The notes below the pieces were generated by a model, which worked only from the letters and a program-made list of their open reading frames with translations, had not been told where the DNA came from and made no database searches. The position numbers were made by a program, and so were the translations under genes. This document shows positions 25,656 through 35,037 of a stretch of DNA of 64,000 bases, piece by piece. Numbering within the stretch: the stretch's first letter is position 1; each line of letters begins with the position of its first letter. The stretch is from Sediminicola sp035798135 (GTDB lineage Bacteria > Bacteroidota > Bacteroidia > Flavobacteriales > Flavobacteriaceae): contig JAPFBR010000006.1 in NCBI GenBank assembly GCA_035798135.1, positions 62,001-126,000 on the forward strand, read 5' to 3'.

Positions 25656-27344
25656 ATGAAAAAGAGATTATTTTATTATGTAATATTCCTCGTTACGATC
25701 ATAGCATGTAGCGAAGATTTCACAGAAAAACCAGCCATTGGCGCCCTGAGTGATGCGGCGCTTAAAAATGAGGCGGGTGTTGACCTTTTGCTCACCGGTG
25801 CTTATTCAGTGCTGGATGGTATTAGAAACAATCAAAGCGGTGCGGACTGGGAAGTAAGTGGTGACAATTGGTGGTTTGATGTTTTGTCCGATGACGCCCA
25901 TAAGGGTAGTACGGATGGAGATCAAGCAGATTTGTTCTTATTGGAGACTTATGACTGGACCAGTGGAAACCCTTACATTTTCGGAAAATGGAACGGCCTT
26001 TTTGCAGGAGTAAACAGATCTAATGCAGTTATCTCATTAATTGCTACCATAGAAGATGTAGATTTAAACGCAAAATTGGCAGAAGCCCGTTTTTTAAGGG
26101 GTCATTACAATTTTGAATTGCAAAAAATTTATGGGAATGTGCCATATATTTCTGAAGAAAATCAGGCTAAAACGGACTACAATCAACCTAATCCAGGTCC
26201 AATTTGGACTCAAATTGAAGCAGACTTTGACTTTGCCATCAACAACTTACCGGCTACTCAGGGGGAGGCAGGAAGACCAACTTCTTGGACGGCCAAAGCA
26301 TTCATGGGTAAAGTGAAACTGTTCCAATCAAACTATACGGAAGCCTTTACCTTATTGAAGGATGTTATAGATAACGGACCTTATTCCCTGCTCCCAGAAT
26401 TTGTTGACAATTATAGGGTAGCTGGCGATAATAGTCCAGAAGCAGTTTTTTCAATTCAATTTACGGCTGATGATGGCCAATCGTTGAATGGAAACCGTGG
26501 AGGTACTTTAAACTTTCCAAACCCGGGACCATTTGGATCTTGCTGTGGCTTTTACCAGCCAACACAGGATTTGGTCAACGCTTATAAAACAGACGGTAGT
26601 GGCCTTCCATTATTGGACACTTTCAACCAATCTGACGTTACCAACGATTATGGTATAGAAAGCACTGCTGCATTTACACCACATACCGGACCATTAGATC
26701 CAAGGTTGGATTATACAGTAGGTAGAAGGGCTATTGATTATAACGGTTACGGAACAATGGTCGGTAAATCATGGATCCGTGCTGATTTTGCAGATATTTC
26801 TGGACCCTATTTGTCCAAGAAAAATGTTTACTATGCTGGCGAAACCGCTAATCAAGGAACCGGTGCATGGGGCCAACAACACTCGGGCATTAACTACCAT
26901 ATCATGAGATATTCCGATGTTTTATTAATGGCCGCTGAAGCCGCCGTTGAAAATAGCGACCTTTTAACAGCATTGAACTATGTGAACCAAGTAAGAAATA
27001 GGGCAAAGAACATGTCCTATGTACAAGATGCAAACGGTACAGCAGATGCTGCCAATTATCAAGTAGAACCTTATTTGGCTTTCGCTGACCCAGTTTTTGC
27101 GCGTAAAGCAGTCCGATTTGAGCGTCGTTTAGAATTGGCAATGGAAGGACATAGAACTTTCGATTTGAGGAGATGGGGTAATGCGGAAGCTATCCTAAGT
27201 GCTTATAAAACCAATGAGGGAAGAACTATTCCAAGTATATTGACCAAGTTCAAAACCTATGAACCAAGACATAATTTATTGCCTATTCCATTAAGTGCAA
27301 TAGATTTAAGTGGAGGTATTTTAACGCAAAACCCCGGATTTTAA
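25656..27344 (+). CDS. SusD/RagB family outer membrane lipoprotein
   Basis: A 562-residue surface lipoprotein (lipobox TIIAC, C18) that acts as the hinged lid over its SusC partner and captures the glycan. Seen: a TPR-like helical N-terminal half with the AEARFLRGHYNFEL motif, and the C-terminal SusD region with FERRLELAMEGHRTFDLRRWG, then LLPIP near the end, all hallmarks of SusD/RagB (PF07980/PF14322). The start is the ATG at 25656, which opens the lipoprotein signal 4 bases after the susC stop; the TTG at 25629 overlapping susC is not credible. A terminator follows at 27368-27401. Confidence 0.96.
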   Translation: MKKRLFYYVIFLVTIIACSEDFTEKPAIGALSDAALKNEAGVDLLLTGAYSVLDGIRNNQSGADWEVSGDNWWFDVLSDDAHKGSTDGDQADLFLLETYDWTSGNPYIFGKWNGLFAGVNRSNAVISLIATIEDVDLNAKLAEARFLRGHYNFELQKIYGNVPYISEENQAKTDYNQPNPGPIWTQIEADFDFAINNLPATQGEAGRPTSWTAKAFMGKVKLFQSNYTEAFTLLKDVIDNGPYSLLPEFVDNYRVAGDNSPEAVFSIQFTADDGQSLNGNRGGTLNFPNPGPFGSCCGFYQPTQDLVNAYKTDGSGLPLLDTFNQSDVTNDYGIESTAAFTPHTGPLDPRLDYTVGRRAIDYNGYGTMVGKSWIRADFADISGPYLSKKNVYYAGETANQGTGAWGQQHSGINYHIMRYSDVLLMAAEAAVENSDLLTALNYVNQVRNRAKNMSYVQDANGTADAANYQVEPYLAFADPVFARKAVRFERRLELAMEGHRTFDLRRWGNAEAILSAYKTNEGRTIPSILTKFKTYEPRHNLLPIPLSAIDLSGGILTQNPGF

Positions 27345-27367
27345 TTCCAAATATTAAACATTGTAAT

Positions 27368-27401
27368 AAAAAGCAGGGCATTAAAAATGTCCTGCTTTTT
27401 T
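27368..27401 (+). terminator. Terminator after the first susD
   Basis: A stem AAAAGCAGG(G)CAT/ATG(T)CCTGCTTTT, containing one G-T pair, with a short A-rich loop and a run of six T at its end. It separates susCD from the FG-GAP gene, which therefore has its own promoter or depends on read-through. Confidence 0.85.
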
Positions 27402-27462
27402 AATACCCAAACTATCCTTACTTTGGACTAATTCTTATATTTATATTCAAAAAATATTTTCC

Positions 27463-30400
27463 ATGAAGCCACGGCATCTCTCCCTCTTGCTATTGATTTT
27501 AGCCATTGCGTCTTGTACTAAAAAGACTGAGGACCTATCAGAAAAAAAAATATTTCATCAAAAGGACGCCGAGGATACTGGTATTACCTTTAATAACATA
27601 CTTACAGAAAATGACTCCCTTAACTATTTCACTTACGCCTACCTTTATATGGGCGGTGGTGTTTCAGCTGGGGATATCAATAATGATGGACTTATTGACT
27701 TGTTCTTTACGGGCAACATGGTCCCCAACAAGCTTTATTTAAATAAAGGGAATCTAAAATTCGAAGATATTTCAGAAAAGGCAGGTGTCAGTGGAGATGC
27801 AAGATGGTACACTGGCGTTACTATGACGGATATTAATAATGATGGCTTTTTAGACCTCTATTGTTCGGTCGGTGGGAAATTTGGAACAAAGGAAAATCAA
27901 CTTTTTATCAACAACGGAGACAATACATTTTCGGAAAAAGCGGAGGCTTATGGCCTTGCCGATTCAGGAAACAGCGTTCAAGCCTCATTTTTTGATTATG
28001 ACCAAGATGGTGACCTCGATTTATATCTGGGAAACTACCCTCCTACTCCGTTTAATGCCCCCAATCATTATTATGCATTCAAACAACAGCATCCCATGGA
28101 GAATGAAATGGATAAATTATATCGAAATGATGGCGATAAATTTACTGATGTAACGGCTGAGGCTGGCTTGAGCAACTTCGGACTTACTTTAAGTGCAACT
28201 GTGGGAGATCTTAATGCAGATGGTTGGCCAGACATATACGTATCCAATGATTTTAGTTCTCCAGATTATCTCTACATCAACAATAAAAATGGAACATTTT
28301 CCGAACAGGTTAAAAACTTAACGAAAAATACCTCCTTTTATGGCATGGGCGTAGATATTGCAGATTTCAATAATGACCAATTATTGGACATCCTCCAAGT
28401 GGATATGACCGCCAAAGATAATAGACGGGCAAAAGCGAACATGGCAAGTATGAACCCAGACCTATTTTGGAGTACTGTTAATGCAGGTTTTCATTACCAA
28501 TATATGCAGAACAGTCTTCAAATGAACAATGGCAACCTTGTTGATTCCCTTCCGGATTTTAGTAATGTTTCAAGGCTTTCTGGCGTTTCTTCCACGGATT
28601 GGAGTTGGGGACCACTTTTTGCCGATCTGGATAATGATGGGTGGAAAGATATTTTTATTTCGAACGGTACACGAAGAGAAATAAACAATAGGGATTACTT
28701 TTTAGCACTTGACAACCAAAGAAAACCATCAGACAATTTATTGGAAAGAAGCTTAGCTATTCCTTCGGAAAAAATAGACAACTTTGTGTTTCGAAATAAT
28801 AAGGACCTGACATTTACCCAAATGAACGATGATTGGGGCATTAGCTTTAAAGGGTTCTCCAATGGGTGTGTCTATGTAGATCTTGATAATGATGGAGATC
28901 TGGAAATTGTCACCAACAATATAGATGATAAAGCCTCTATATTTGAAAATACCAGTTCTTCCAATAATAACTACATCACCCTAAATTTTAAAGGCCCTGA
29001 AAAAAATCCCTTTGGGATAGGTGTAAAGACATATATTAAGACCAATGATTCTGAACAATTCCAAGAATTGACAATGACGAGGGGATTTCAATCGTCAGTA
29101 GCGCCACAGTTGCACTTTGGTTTGGGCCAAGAGAAAACAGTAAATACTTTAAGAATCAAATGGCCCGACGGCAAGGAGGAAATATTAAACAATATTCCAA
29201 GCAATCAATTTTTGGGCATCGACTATAAAAATGCGGCAATTATTTCCAAAGAAGTACTGGATATTAAAGAAAAATTATTCACTACTATCAAGGACACCAT
29301 ACTTCTTGCTCCCCATAAGCATATTGAGAACTACTATAATGACTTTGAAAAAGAAATTCTATTACCCCACCAAACCTCTATGTTTGGGCCCAGTTTAGCC
29401 GTTGGAGATTTAAATGGCGATGGCTTGGAGGATTATATAATTGGCGGTGCTTCACAGAACCAAACGGCTGTATTTTTTCAAAGCAAATCAGGATTCATGG
29501 AACAGGATATCCCCGCCTTAGCAAATGACAGCGGATATGAAGATATGGGAATCCATATTTTCGATGCCGACAATGATGGGGACAATGATATTTACATCGT
29601 TAGCGGAGGCAATGAATTTGAGTACAATTCAACGATGTTACAAGATCGTTTGTACGTAAACTCCGGGAATGGCAAATTCGAAAGATCAATCCAAGCACTT
29701 CCTGAAATGATCACTAGTGGCTCCAGGATCCATAGTTTTGATTACGATAAAGATGGGGACCTGGATCTGTTCGTTGGAGGCAGATTAATCCCTAGCAACT
29801 ATCCTTTGCCGGCTAACAGTTATTTGCTTGAAAATATTAGTTCCTTAGGGACCCCAAAATTTGTTGATGTTACTCAAAAAATAGCACCTGAATTAGCGAA
29901 ATTGGGAATGGTTACTGACGCCATATGGACAGATTATGACAATGACGGTTGGGAAGATCTAATTGTGGTCGGTGAATGGATGCCGATAAGTGTTTTTCAA
30001 AATCAAAAAGGACTTTTTAAAAATATAACAAAAAAACTAAAGTTAGAAGATTCAAATGGTTGGTGGTTTAGTATCAATGAAGGTGATTTTGACAATGATG
30101 GGGATATGGACTATATAATTGGGAATTTGGGCCTCAACTACAAATACAAGGCGAATGAAACAGAAACCTTTGACATATATTTTAACGATTTTGACAATAA
30201 TAAAACCAATGATATCGTATTGAGTTACTTTAACGGGGGCAAAAAATATCCCTTGAGAGGCCGGGAGTGTTCTTCCCAACAAATACCTACGATAAAGCAA
30301 AAGTTTAAAGATTATTCGTCCTTTTCTGTCGCTACACTTGAAGATGTCTACACGGAAGAGTATCTCGAAAATTCATTACATTATAAAGTTAAATCTTTTA

Positions 30401-30762
30401 CTAGTATACTTCTTGAAAATAAAAACGGGAGCTTTGTAAAGCACAACCTACCTAACCTTGCACAAATCTCGAGTATTAACCAGATATTGGTTGATGATTT
30501 TGATGGGGATTCAAATCTAGATATTATTGTAGCTGGGAATTTATATAGTTCGGAGGTAGAAACCCCAAGAAATGATGCAGGCAAAGGACTTTACTTAAAA
30601 GGTGATGGCAATGGCCACTTCCAACCCATAAAAAATTACGACAGCGGTCTTTTTATCCCGGGTGATGTTAAAGATATGGTCCCTATTATGATTAAAGGAG
30701 AAAAATATTTTCTAATCGGAAAAAATAGCGACTACCAGCAATTGGTGAAAATAAATTCATAA
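27463..30762 (+). CDS. FG-GAP/VCBS repeat and ASPIC/UnbV lipoprotein (CRTAC1-like)
   Basis: A 1099-residue surface or periplasmic lipoprotein (lipobox IASC, C18). It is made of two beta-propeller halves with at least a dozen calcium-binding loops of the form DxNxDGxxDL (for example DINNDGLIDL, DLNADGWPDI, DYDKDGDLDL, DFDNDGDMDY). Between the halves, near residues 500-590, lies an ASPIC/UnbV domain with LRIKWPDGKEE. Such proteins often accompany SusCD pairs in Bacteroidota; a glycan-binding or assembly role has been suggested, but no enzymatic activity is established. It ends 3 bp from the stop of the convergent YyaL-like gene. It follows the susCD terminator by 61 bp. Confidence 0.9.
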   Translation: MKPRHLSLLLLILAIASCTKKTEDLSEKKIFHQKDAEDTGITFNNILTENDSLNYFTYAYLYMGGGVSAGDINNDGLIDLFFTGNMVPNKLYLNKGNLKFEDISEKAGVSGDARWYTGVTMTDINNDGFLDLYCSVGGKFGTKENQLFINNGDNTFSEKAEAYGLADSGNSVQASFFDYDQDGDLDLYLGNYPPTPFNAPNHYYAFKQQHPMENEMDKLYRNDGDKFTDVTAEAGLSNFGLTLSATVGDLNADGWPDIYVSNDFSSPDYLYINNKNGTFSEQVKNLTKNTSFYGMGVDIADFNNDQLLDILQVDMTAKDNRRAKANMASMNPDLFWSTVNAGFHYQYMQNSLQMNNGNLVDSLPDFSNVSRLSGVSSTDWSWGPLFADLDNDGWKDIFISNGTRREINNRDYFLALDNQRKPSDNLLERSLAIPSEKIDNFVFRNNKDLTFTQMNDDWGISFKGFSNGCVYVDLDNDGDLEIVTNNIDDKASIFENTSSSNNNYITLNFKGPEKNPFGIGVKTYIKTNDSEQFQELTMTRGFQSSVAPQLHFGLGQEKTVNTLRIKWPDGKEEILNNIPSNQFLGIDYKNAAIISKEVLDIKEKLFTTIKDTILLAPHKHIENYYNDFEKEILLPHQTSMFGPSLAVGDLNGDGLEDYIIGGASQNQTAVFFQSKSGFMEQDIPALANDSGYEDMGIHIFDADNDGDNDIYIVSGGNEFEYNSTMLQDRLYVNSGNGKFERSIQALPEMITSGSRIHSFDYDKDGDLDLFVGGRLIPSNYPLPANSYLLENISSLGTPKFVDVTQKIAPELAKLGMVTDAIWTDYDNDGWEDLIVVGEWMPISVFQNQKGLFKNITKKLKLEDSNGWWFSINEGDFDNDGDMDYIIGNLGLNYKYKANETETFDIYFNDFDNNKTNDIVLSYFNGGKKYPLRGRECSSQQIPTIKQKFKDYSSFSVATLEDVYTEEYLENSLHYKVKSFTSILLENKNGSFVKHNLPNLAQISSINQILVDDFDGDSNLDIIVAGNLYSSEVETPRNDAGKGLYLKGDGNGHFQPIKNYDSGLFIPGDVKDMVPIMIKGEKYFLIGKNSDYQQLVKINS

Positions 30763-30765
30763 AAC

Positions 30766-32871
30766 TTAAAAATTTTCAATTTGTGCAATTGCCTCTTCAG
30801 CCGTTGATACTGGAAGCTTACAAGTGGTATCTTGACAAACAAAAATAAAGGTTTCATTTTCATCAAACCTTCCTTTAAAAAGTGGAAGATTACTGTTTAA
30901 ATTACTTCCCACTATAAGTCCATTGGGAATATGTCTTTTATTTAATGTTGTCATTAAGTCTTTTGCATCGGAACCTACAACCGAAATCTCAAAATAAGGA
31001 TAGGCCATGTGAAGAAACAAAGAGTTCCATTTTGAATAACTTTGCGCTGCACCCTTACTTATGTTCATCATAGTAGAAGACATGTTTTTGGCCTTGTCCA
31101 TTAATTCCAAATTATAATTAATATGGCCTAATTGAAAAAGATTATGTCCCATTATAGCATTTGGAGAGGGCAACACTCCATCATCAGTTTTGATAATATT
31201 GGAGATTAACTCATTGCTACTATTGAATCTAAACATCCCTGATGCAGTATCAGAGAATTGGGATTCAACAATTTGGTTTAATTGCATAGAAAATTCCAAA
31301 TATTTGGAATTCATGGTAACCCCATATAAGTTTAAGGATGCATTGGCTAAAAACGCATAATCTTCAAGAAAACCTTCAGTCCGCTTGTCCCCCTTTTTGT
31401 ATGAATGCACCAATTTTTTGTTCTGATAACTTTTTTCTCTTAAAAAATCAAAAACAGCTTCTGCCCTATTCAGAAACTCTTTATCACCAAACGCCTTATA
31501 AGCATCCACAAAACCATTGATCATTAAAGCATTCCAAGAAGTAATGATCTTGTCATCCGTATTAGGCCTTTTCCTTTTTTTTCTTAAAGTTAAGAAGGTG
31601 TCTTTCCATTGGGATTTTAACTCATTCAATTGACTTGAAGAAAGACTATTTTTTTTAGCAAAATCCAAATCGCTCTGAGTTCTATAAAGGACAAATTTTC
31701 CCTTTTCCCACGAATTACCAGAAGTGATATTGTAATATTCCGTGAATAACCTATAATTTTCATCCAAAGGCCCTTTGAGCTCATCTTTGGTCCATACATA
31801 GTACTTTCCCTCCTCCCCTTCACTATCAGCATCTATTGCGGCATAATAACCACCATCCTGCCCCTTCATTTCCCTTTCAAGAAAGTCTAACGTCTCTAGT
31901 ACCAACTCCTTATACATTGGCTCTTTAAAAACCTTATAAGCCTTGGAATAGAGGCTGATCAATTGTGCATTATCATATAACATTTTCTCAAAATGTGGCA
32001 CTTTCCAATACTTGTCTGTACTATATCTAAAGAATCCACCGCCGATTTGGTCATAAACACCTCCCAAGGCCATTTTATCCAACGTATTTTTAACATGATT
32101 TTTAACATGACTTTTAACATTCAAATCATGACTAAGGGATGCATAGTCCAATAAAAAATCCAAATTACTGGGTAGCATAAATTTTTGAGTGCCACTTTCT
32201 CCACCCCATTCCAGATCCCAATTTTGGGACCATATTAAAACGCTTTCCGAAATCCCTTCCTTTGAAGGAATACCAACATCTTTTATAGGTTCAATTATAT
32301 TCGCATCCTGTATCCCCTGGGCAACCATATCTGCATAATCATTGGCTTTATCGGGGTCCTCATTATATAATTTGCTTATTCCTGTCAATACTTTTACCCA
32401 TTGGTTTTTGGTGTGGTAGGTGCCTCCATACAATGGTTTTCCATTGGGGAGGACAATAACATTCAATGGCCATCCCCCACTGCCATTTATTAATTGAACG
32501 GCTGTCATATAGACCTGGTCCAAATCTGGCCTTTCTTCCCGATCAACTTTGATACTGATGAAATTTTTATTCATCATTTCAGCCACTTCCTCATCTTCAA
32601 AGGTTTCCTCTTCCATGACATGGCACCAATGGCATGAAGAATAACCAATACTTACCAATACCAATTTATTGTTGGTTTTTGCCTCATCCAATGCCCCTTG
32701 ACTCCAAGGTCTCCAATCAACTGGATTGTGGGCGTGTTGCAATAAATAGGGACTGGTCTCATTAATAAGCGCATTGGTGTATTTATGCTCCGATGTTTTT
32801 TCCTTTATCCCATTGCACGACACAAAAAATAAAAGGACAATAAAAGATATTTGGTAGAAATTCTTAAGCAT
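30766..32871 (-). CDS. Thioredoxin-fold YyaL/SSP411 family lipoprotein (DUF255)
   Basis: A 701-residue protein homologous to YyaL/spermatogenesis-associated protein 20. It has an N-terminal thioredoxin-like domain (PF03190), with the opening NETSPYLLQHAHNPVDW and the redox pair C80-x-x-C83 in SSCHWCHVMEEE, then an alpha/alpha-toroid domain like that of N-acylglucosamine 2-epimerases over about residues 240-640. Unusually for the cytoplasmic family, it begins with a lipoprotein signal (VSC, C19), so it should sit in the envelope. The function of the family is not settled. An in-frame 12-bp tandem repeat at 32087-32121 encodes a repeated HVKN. Confidence 0.9.
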   Translation of the reverse strand: MLKNFYQISFIVLLFFVSCNGIKEKTSEHKYTNALINETSPYLLQHAHNPVDWRPWSQGALDEAKTNNKLVLVSIGYSSCHWCHVMEEETFEDEEVAEMMNKNFISIKVDREERPDLDQVYMTAVQLINGSGGWPLNVIVLPNGKPLYGGTYHTKNQWVKVLTGISKLYNEDPDKANDYADMVAQGIQDANIIEPIKDVGIPSKEGISESVLIWSQNWDLEWGGESGTQKFMLPSNLDFLLDYASLSHDLNVKSHVKNHVKNTLDKMALGGVYDQIGGGFFRYSTDKYWKVPHFEKMLYDNAQLISLYSKAYKVFKEPMYKELVLETLDFLEREMKGQDGGYYAAIDADSEGEEGKYYVWTKDELKGPLDENYRLFTEYYNITSGNSWEKGKFVLYRTQSDLDFAKKNSLSSSQLNELKSQWKDTFLTLRKKRKRPNTDDKIITSWNALMINGFVDAYKAFGDKEFLNRAEAVFDFLREKSYQNKKLVHSYKKGDKRTEGFLEDYAFLANASLNLYGVTMNSKYLEFSMQLNQIVESQFSDTASGMFRFNSSNELISNIIKTDDGVLPSPNAIMGHNLFQLGHINYNLELMDKAKNMSSTMMNISKGAAQSYSKWNSLFLHMAYPYFEISVVGSDAKDLMTTLNKRHIPNGLIVGSNLNSNLPLFKGRFDENETFIFVCQDTTCKLPVSTAEEAIAQIENF

Positions 32872-33012
32872 CTTTAGTAAATAATAAGGCGTTCTAAATT
32901 ACAACAATCTAGTAAAATTAATGACAATATTGGTATCTAATGGCTGTGGATAAGATAAATTTAAACATTGTATCCCTCAGATGGGTTGAGCCATGAATTT
33001 AGAGTGATAGGT
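32872..33012. other. Intergenic gap, nothing recognised
   Basis: About 140 AT-rich bases between two minus-strand genes; no exact TAnnTTTG on the minus strand, no hairpin with a T-tract. Confidence 0.4.
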
Positions 33013-33735
33013 TTACTTTCTTCTCTGCTCAATGAACCATTCATATAGTTCCGGTGTATTGTAGGCCCTTGTCCAAGAGTTATGACCTACCCCTTTGTAT
33101 CTTGTAAACTGAACATCGTACCCCATCTCTTTAAGTCTTTCAACCATTTGCACAGATTCTGAAAAGGGAATGGACTTATCTTCCTCCCCGTGAAACACCC
33201 AAATGGGCATTTTCTTATCTATCCATGCAGCATAGGGTACTGGGGTCATTCCACAGACCACTGCCATGGCCGCAAATTTTTCGGGATATTGTACTGCCAA
33301 TTGCCATGCTGCACCACCACCCCTGCTTAAACCGGTCAGGTATATCCTTTTTGTATCCACATTATTGTTGGCGACAACGGTATCCAATAATTGGACCACT
33401 GCCTTGGTATTCCACCATTCCTTCTTATGCGGATTTTGGGGTGCCAGGATTAAAAATGGAAAATCCTTGCCATCCGAAATAAGTTTTGGTGGGCCACTGG
33501 ATTTAACACGACCTATACTATCTCCAGAATCTCCTCCCCCATGCAAGAATAGAAGCAAAGGAAATTTTTCGGTGCTTTCCGGCTCATACCCTGGCGGAAA
33601 ATATAGATAATATTTAAGATTTTCTATGGTTATGGTTTGCTGCTCATCACTTATCAGTTGGGATTGGGCACTACAGCCTTGTAATAAGGACAATACCAAA
33701 AGCAAAGTCAGCAATAAAATGGGGCGTAAACTCAT
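33013..33735 (-). CDS. Alpha/beta hydrolase lipoprotein esterase (CE1/PHB-depolymerase-like)
   Basis: A 240-residue envelope esterase. A lipoprotein signal (LLQGC, C21) is followed by a compact alpha/beta hydrolase: oxyanion-region LFLHGGG near residue 63, nucleophile elbow GLSRGG (S137), Asp near 186 in HGEEDKS, and His 218 in GVGHNSW. This is the arrangement of small carbohydrate esterases of the Esterase_PHB/CE1 type, which remove acetyl, feruloyl or similar acyl groups from polysaccharides. It is a paralogue of the esterase at 41775-42581. It stands outside the large PUL, separated by a BASS transporter gene and GH3; the acyl group is unknown. Confidence 0.82.
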   Translation of the reverse strand: MSLRPILLLTLLLVLSLLQGCSAQSQLISDEQQTITIENLKYYLYFPPGYEPESTEKFPLLLFLHGGGDSGDSIGRVKSSGPPKLISDGKDFPFLILAPQNPHKKEWWNTKAVVQLLDTVVANNNVDTKRIYLTGLSRGGGAAWQLAVQYPEKFAAMAVVCGMTPVPYAAWIDKKMPIWVFHGEEDKSIPFSESVQMVERLKEMGYDVQFTRYKGVGHNSWTRAYNTPELYEWFIEQRRK

Positions 33736-33761
33736 TGATTATTAGTTCTCTATAATTTGGA

Positions 33762-33769
33762 CAAAAGTA
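33762..33769 (-). promoter_or_regulatory. Candidate -7 element of the lipoprotein esterase
   Basis: TACTTTTG on the minus strand matches TAnnTTTG exactly; no TTG at the proper upstream distance. Transcription would start about 20 bases before the ATG. Confidence 0.3.
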
Positions 33770-33884
33770 TAAAATAGAAGCTTCCGTTGTATTTAAAAAT
33801 CATCAGGCCACAAACTATTTTAGGGTTTTTAAATATATTACTTTTATTACCTACTATATTCTATTTCAATAGATTAATTGCCAA

Positions 33885-33902
33885 CTCTTTTAATCAAAAG
33901 AG
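33885..33902. repeat. 18-bp palindrome upstream of the BASS transporter gene
   Basis: CTCTTTT/AAAAGAG with an AATC centre, 50 bases before the -33 box of the following gene. Possible operator or weak hairpin. Confidence 0.3.
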
Positions 33903-33952
33903 AATTGTACACTTAGGGATCGTTTATCACACATCCCCAATTTCAGTTCTAA

Positions 33953-33980
33953 TTGCATTGGTTTAAATACGTTACATTTG
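33953..33980 (+). promoter_or_regulatory. Promoter of the BASS transporter gene (TTG-N17-TACATTTG)
   Basis: TTG at 33953-33955, 17 bases, TACATTTG at 33973-33980: a full consensus match. Transcription would start near 33987, so the protein cannot begin at the TTG of 33953. Confidence 0.6.
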
Positions 33981-34024
33981 ACCAATTGGTTCATCCCGTT
34001 TGTCAACTACCTAAAAATAGTTTT

Positions 34025-35011
34025 GTGCCTCAGAATAAAATTAAAGTGAATGGCTTTATTATAGCCTTATTAATGGCTATCCCTGTTGCTTATCTAATCC
34101 CTGAAGGGTCTAGAATTCTCCATTTAAATGAGGTTACGGATGTGGGAATTGGACTAATTTTCTTTTTTTATGGATTAAAATTATCATTGGGTACTTTCAG
34201 AAGTGGGGTACGTAATTATAAGCTGCATCTTCTGATACACCTTAGCACGTTTATTCTTTTCCCTTTACTGGTACTGCCCTTCAAGAGCCTAATGGTAGGT
34301 GAAAGTGCACACCTTCTATGGGTAGGTATGTTTTTTTTGGCTGTATTGCCCTCTACAGTTTCCTCCTCAGTTGTTATGGTTTCCATTGCCAAAGGAAATA
34401 TCCCAGCGGCGATTTTCAATGCCAGTCTGTCCGGGCTTTTAGGGGTTGTTCTTACCCCGTTATGGCTTGGATTGGTCATAAATGATGCCCAAGGTGTTTC
34501 CGCAATAACCGTAATTTCAAAATTGCTTTTACAGATTGTTATCCCTTTGGGGCTTGGCATTATACTTCATCATAAAATTGGTCATCTCGCTGTGAAGAAT
34601 AATACTCTGATAGGCTATTTTGACAAAACAGTCATCGTGCTTATCGTATATTCCAGTTTTTGTCTTTCCTTCAACGCCAACCTATTTTCCGGAATGCAAT
34701 TAAATGAGCTTTTGCTCCTATATACGGCCATTTTAGTGCTCTTCCTTTTGGTTATGTTTCTGGTAAACATGGTATCTAAAAAATTGGGTTTCACAACCGA
34801 AGACCGTGTCACCGCCTTATTCTGTGGATCTAAAAAATCTTTGGTCCATGGGTCTGTAATGGCCAAAATCATGTTTGGTCATAGCATCAATGCAAGTATT
34901 TATATTTTACCGGTGATGATCTATCACATCTCGCAGCTGTTGATCATTGCATTTATTGCCGAGCGGTTTGGAAACCGGGAAGAACTTATAAAAGCCCAAA
35001 CATCAAAATAA
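34025..35011 (+). CDS. Bile acid:sodium symporter (BASS/SBF-like) family transporter
   Basis: About 328 residues with nine to ten hydrophobic helices of the SBF-like/YfeH group (PF13593). Helix I FIIALLMAIPVAYLIPEG is followed by FFYGLKLSLG, FLAVLPSTVSSSVVM near residue 120, and the family signature FCGSKKSLVHGSVMAK near 275. Members carry organic anions with sodium; the substrate is unknown. The reading frame is open from a TTG at 33953, but a consensus promoter covers 33953-33980. I therefore place the start at GTG 34025; GTG 34046 is also possible. It converges on the GH3 gene with 21 bp between stops, where two overlapping inverted repeats occur. Confidence 0.8.
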   Translation: MPQNKIKVNGFIIALLMAIPVAYLIPEGSRILHLNEVTDVGIGLIFFFYGLKLSLGTFRSGVRNYKLHLLIHLSTFILFPLLVLPFKSLMVGESAHLLWVGMFFLAVLPSTVSSSVVMVSIAKGNIPAAIFNASLSGLLGVVLTPLWLGLVINDAQGVSAITVISKLLLQIVIPLGLGIILHHKIGHLAVKNNTLIGYFDKTVIVLIVYSSFCLSFNANLFSGMQLNELLLLYTAILVLFLLVMFLVNMVSKKLGFTTEDRVTALFCGSKKSLVHGSVMAKIMFGHSINASIYILPVMIYHISQLLIIAFIAERFGNREELIKAQTSK

Positions 35012-35037
35012 TATGAATGCTTGGGCTCAATATTATT
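34993..35037. other. Overlapping hairpins between convergent stops
   Basis: AGCCCAA (34993-34999)/TTGGGCT (35021-35027) and AATAATAT (35007-35014)/ATATTATT (35030-35037) are mutually exclusive stems covering the ends of the transporter and GH3 genes; possibly a weak bidirectional terminator. Confidence 0.35.
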
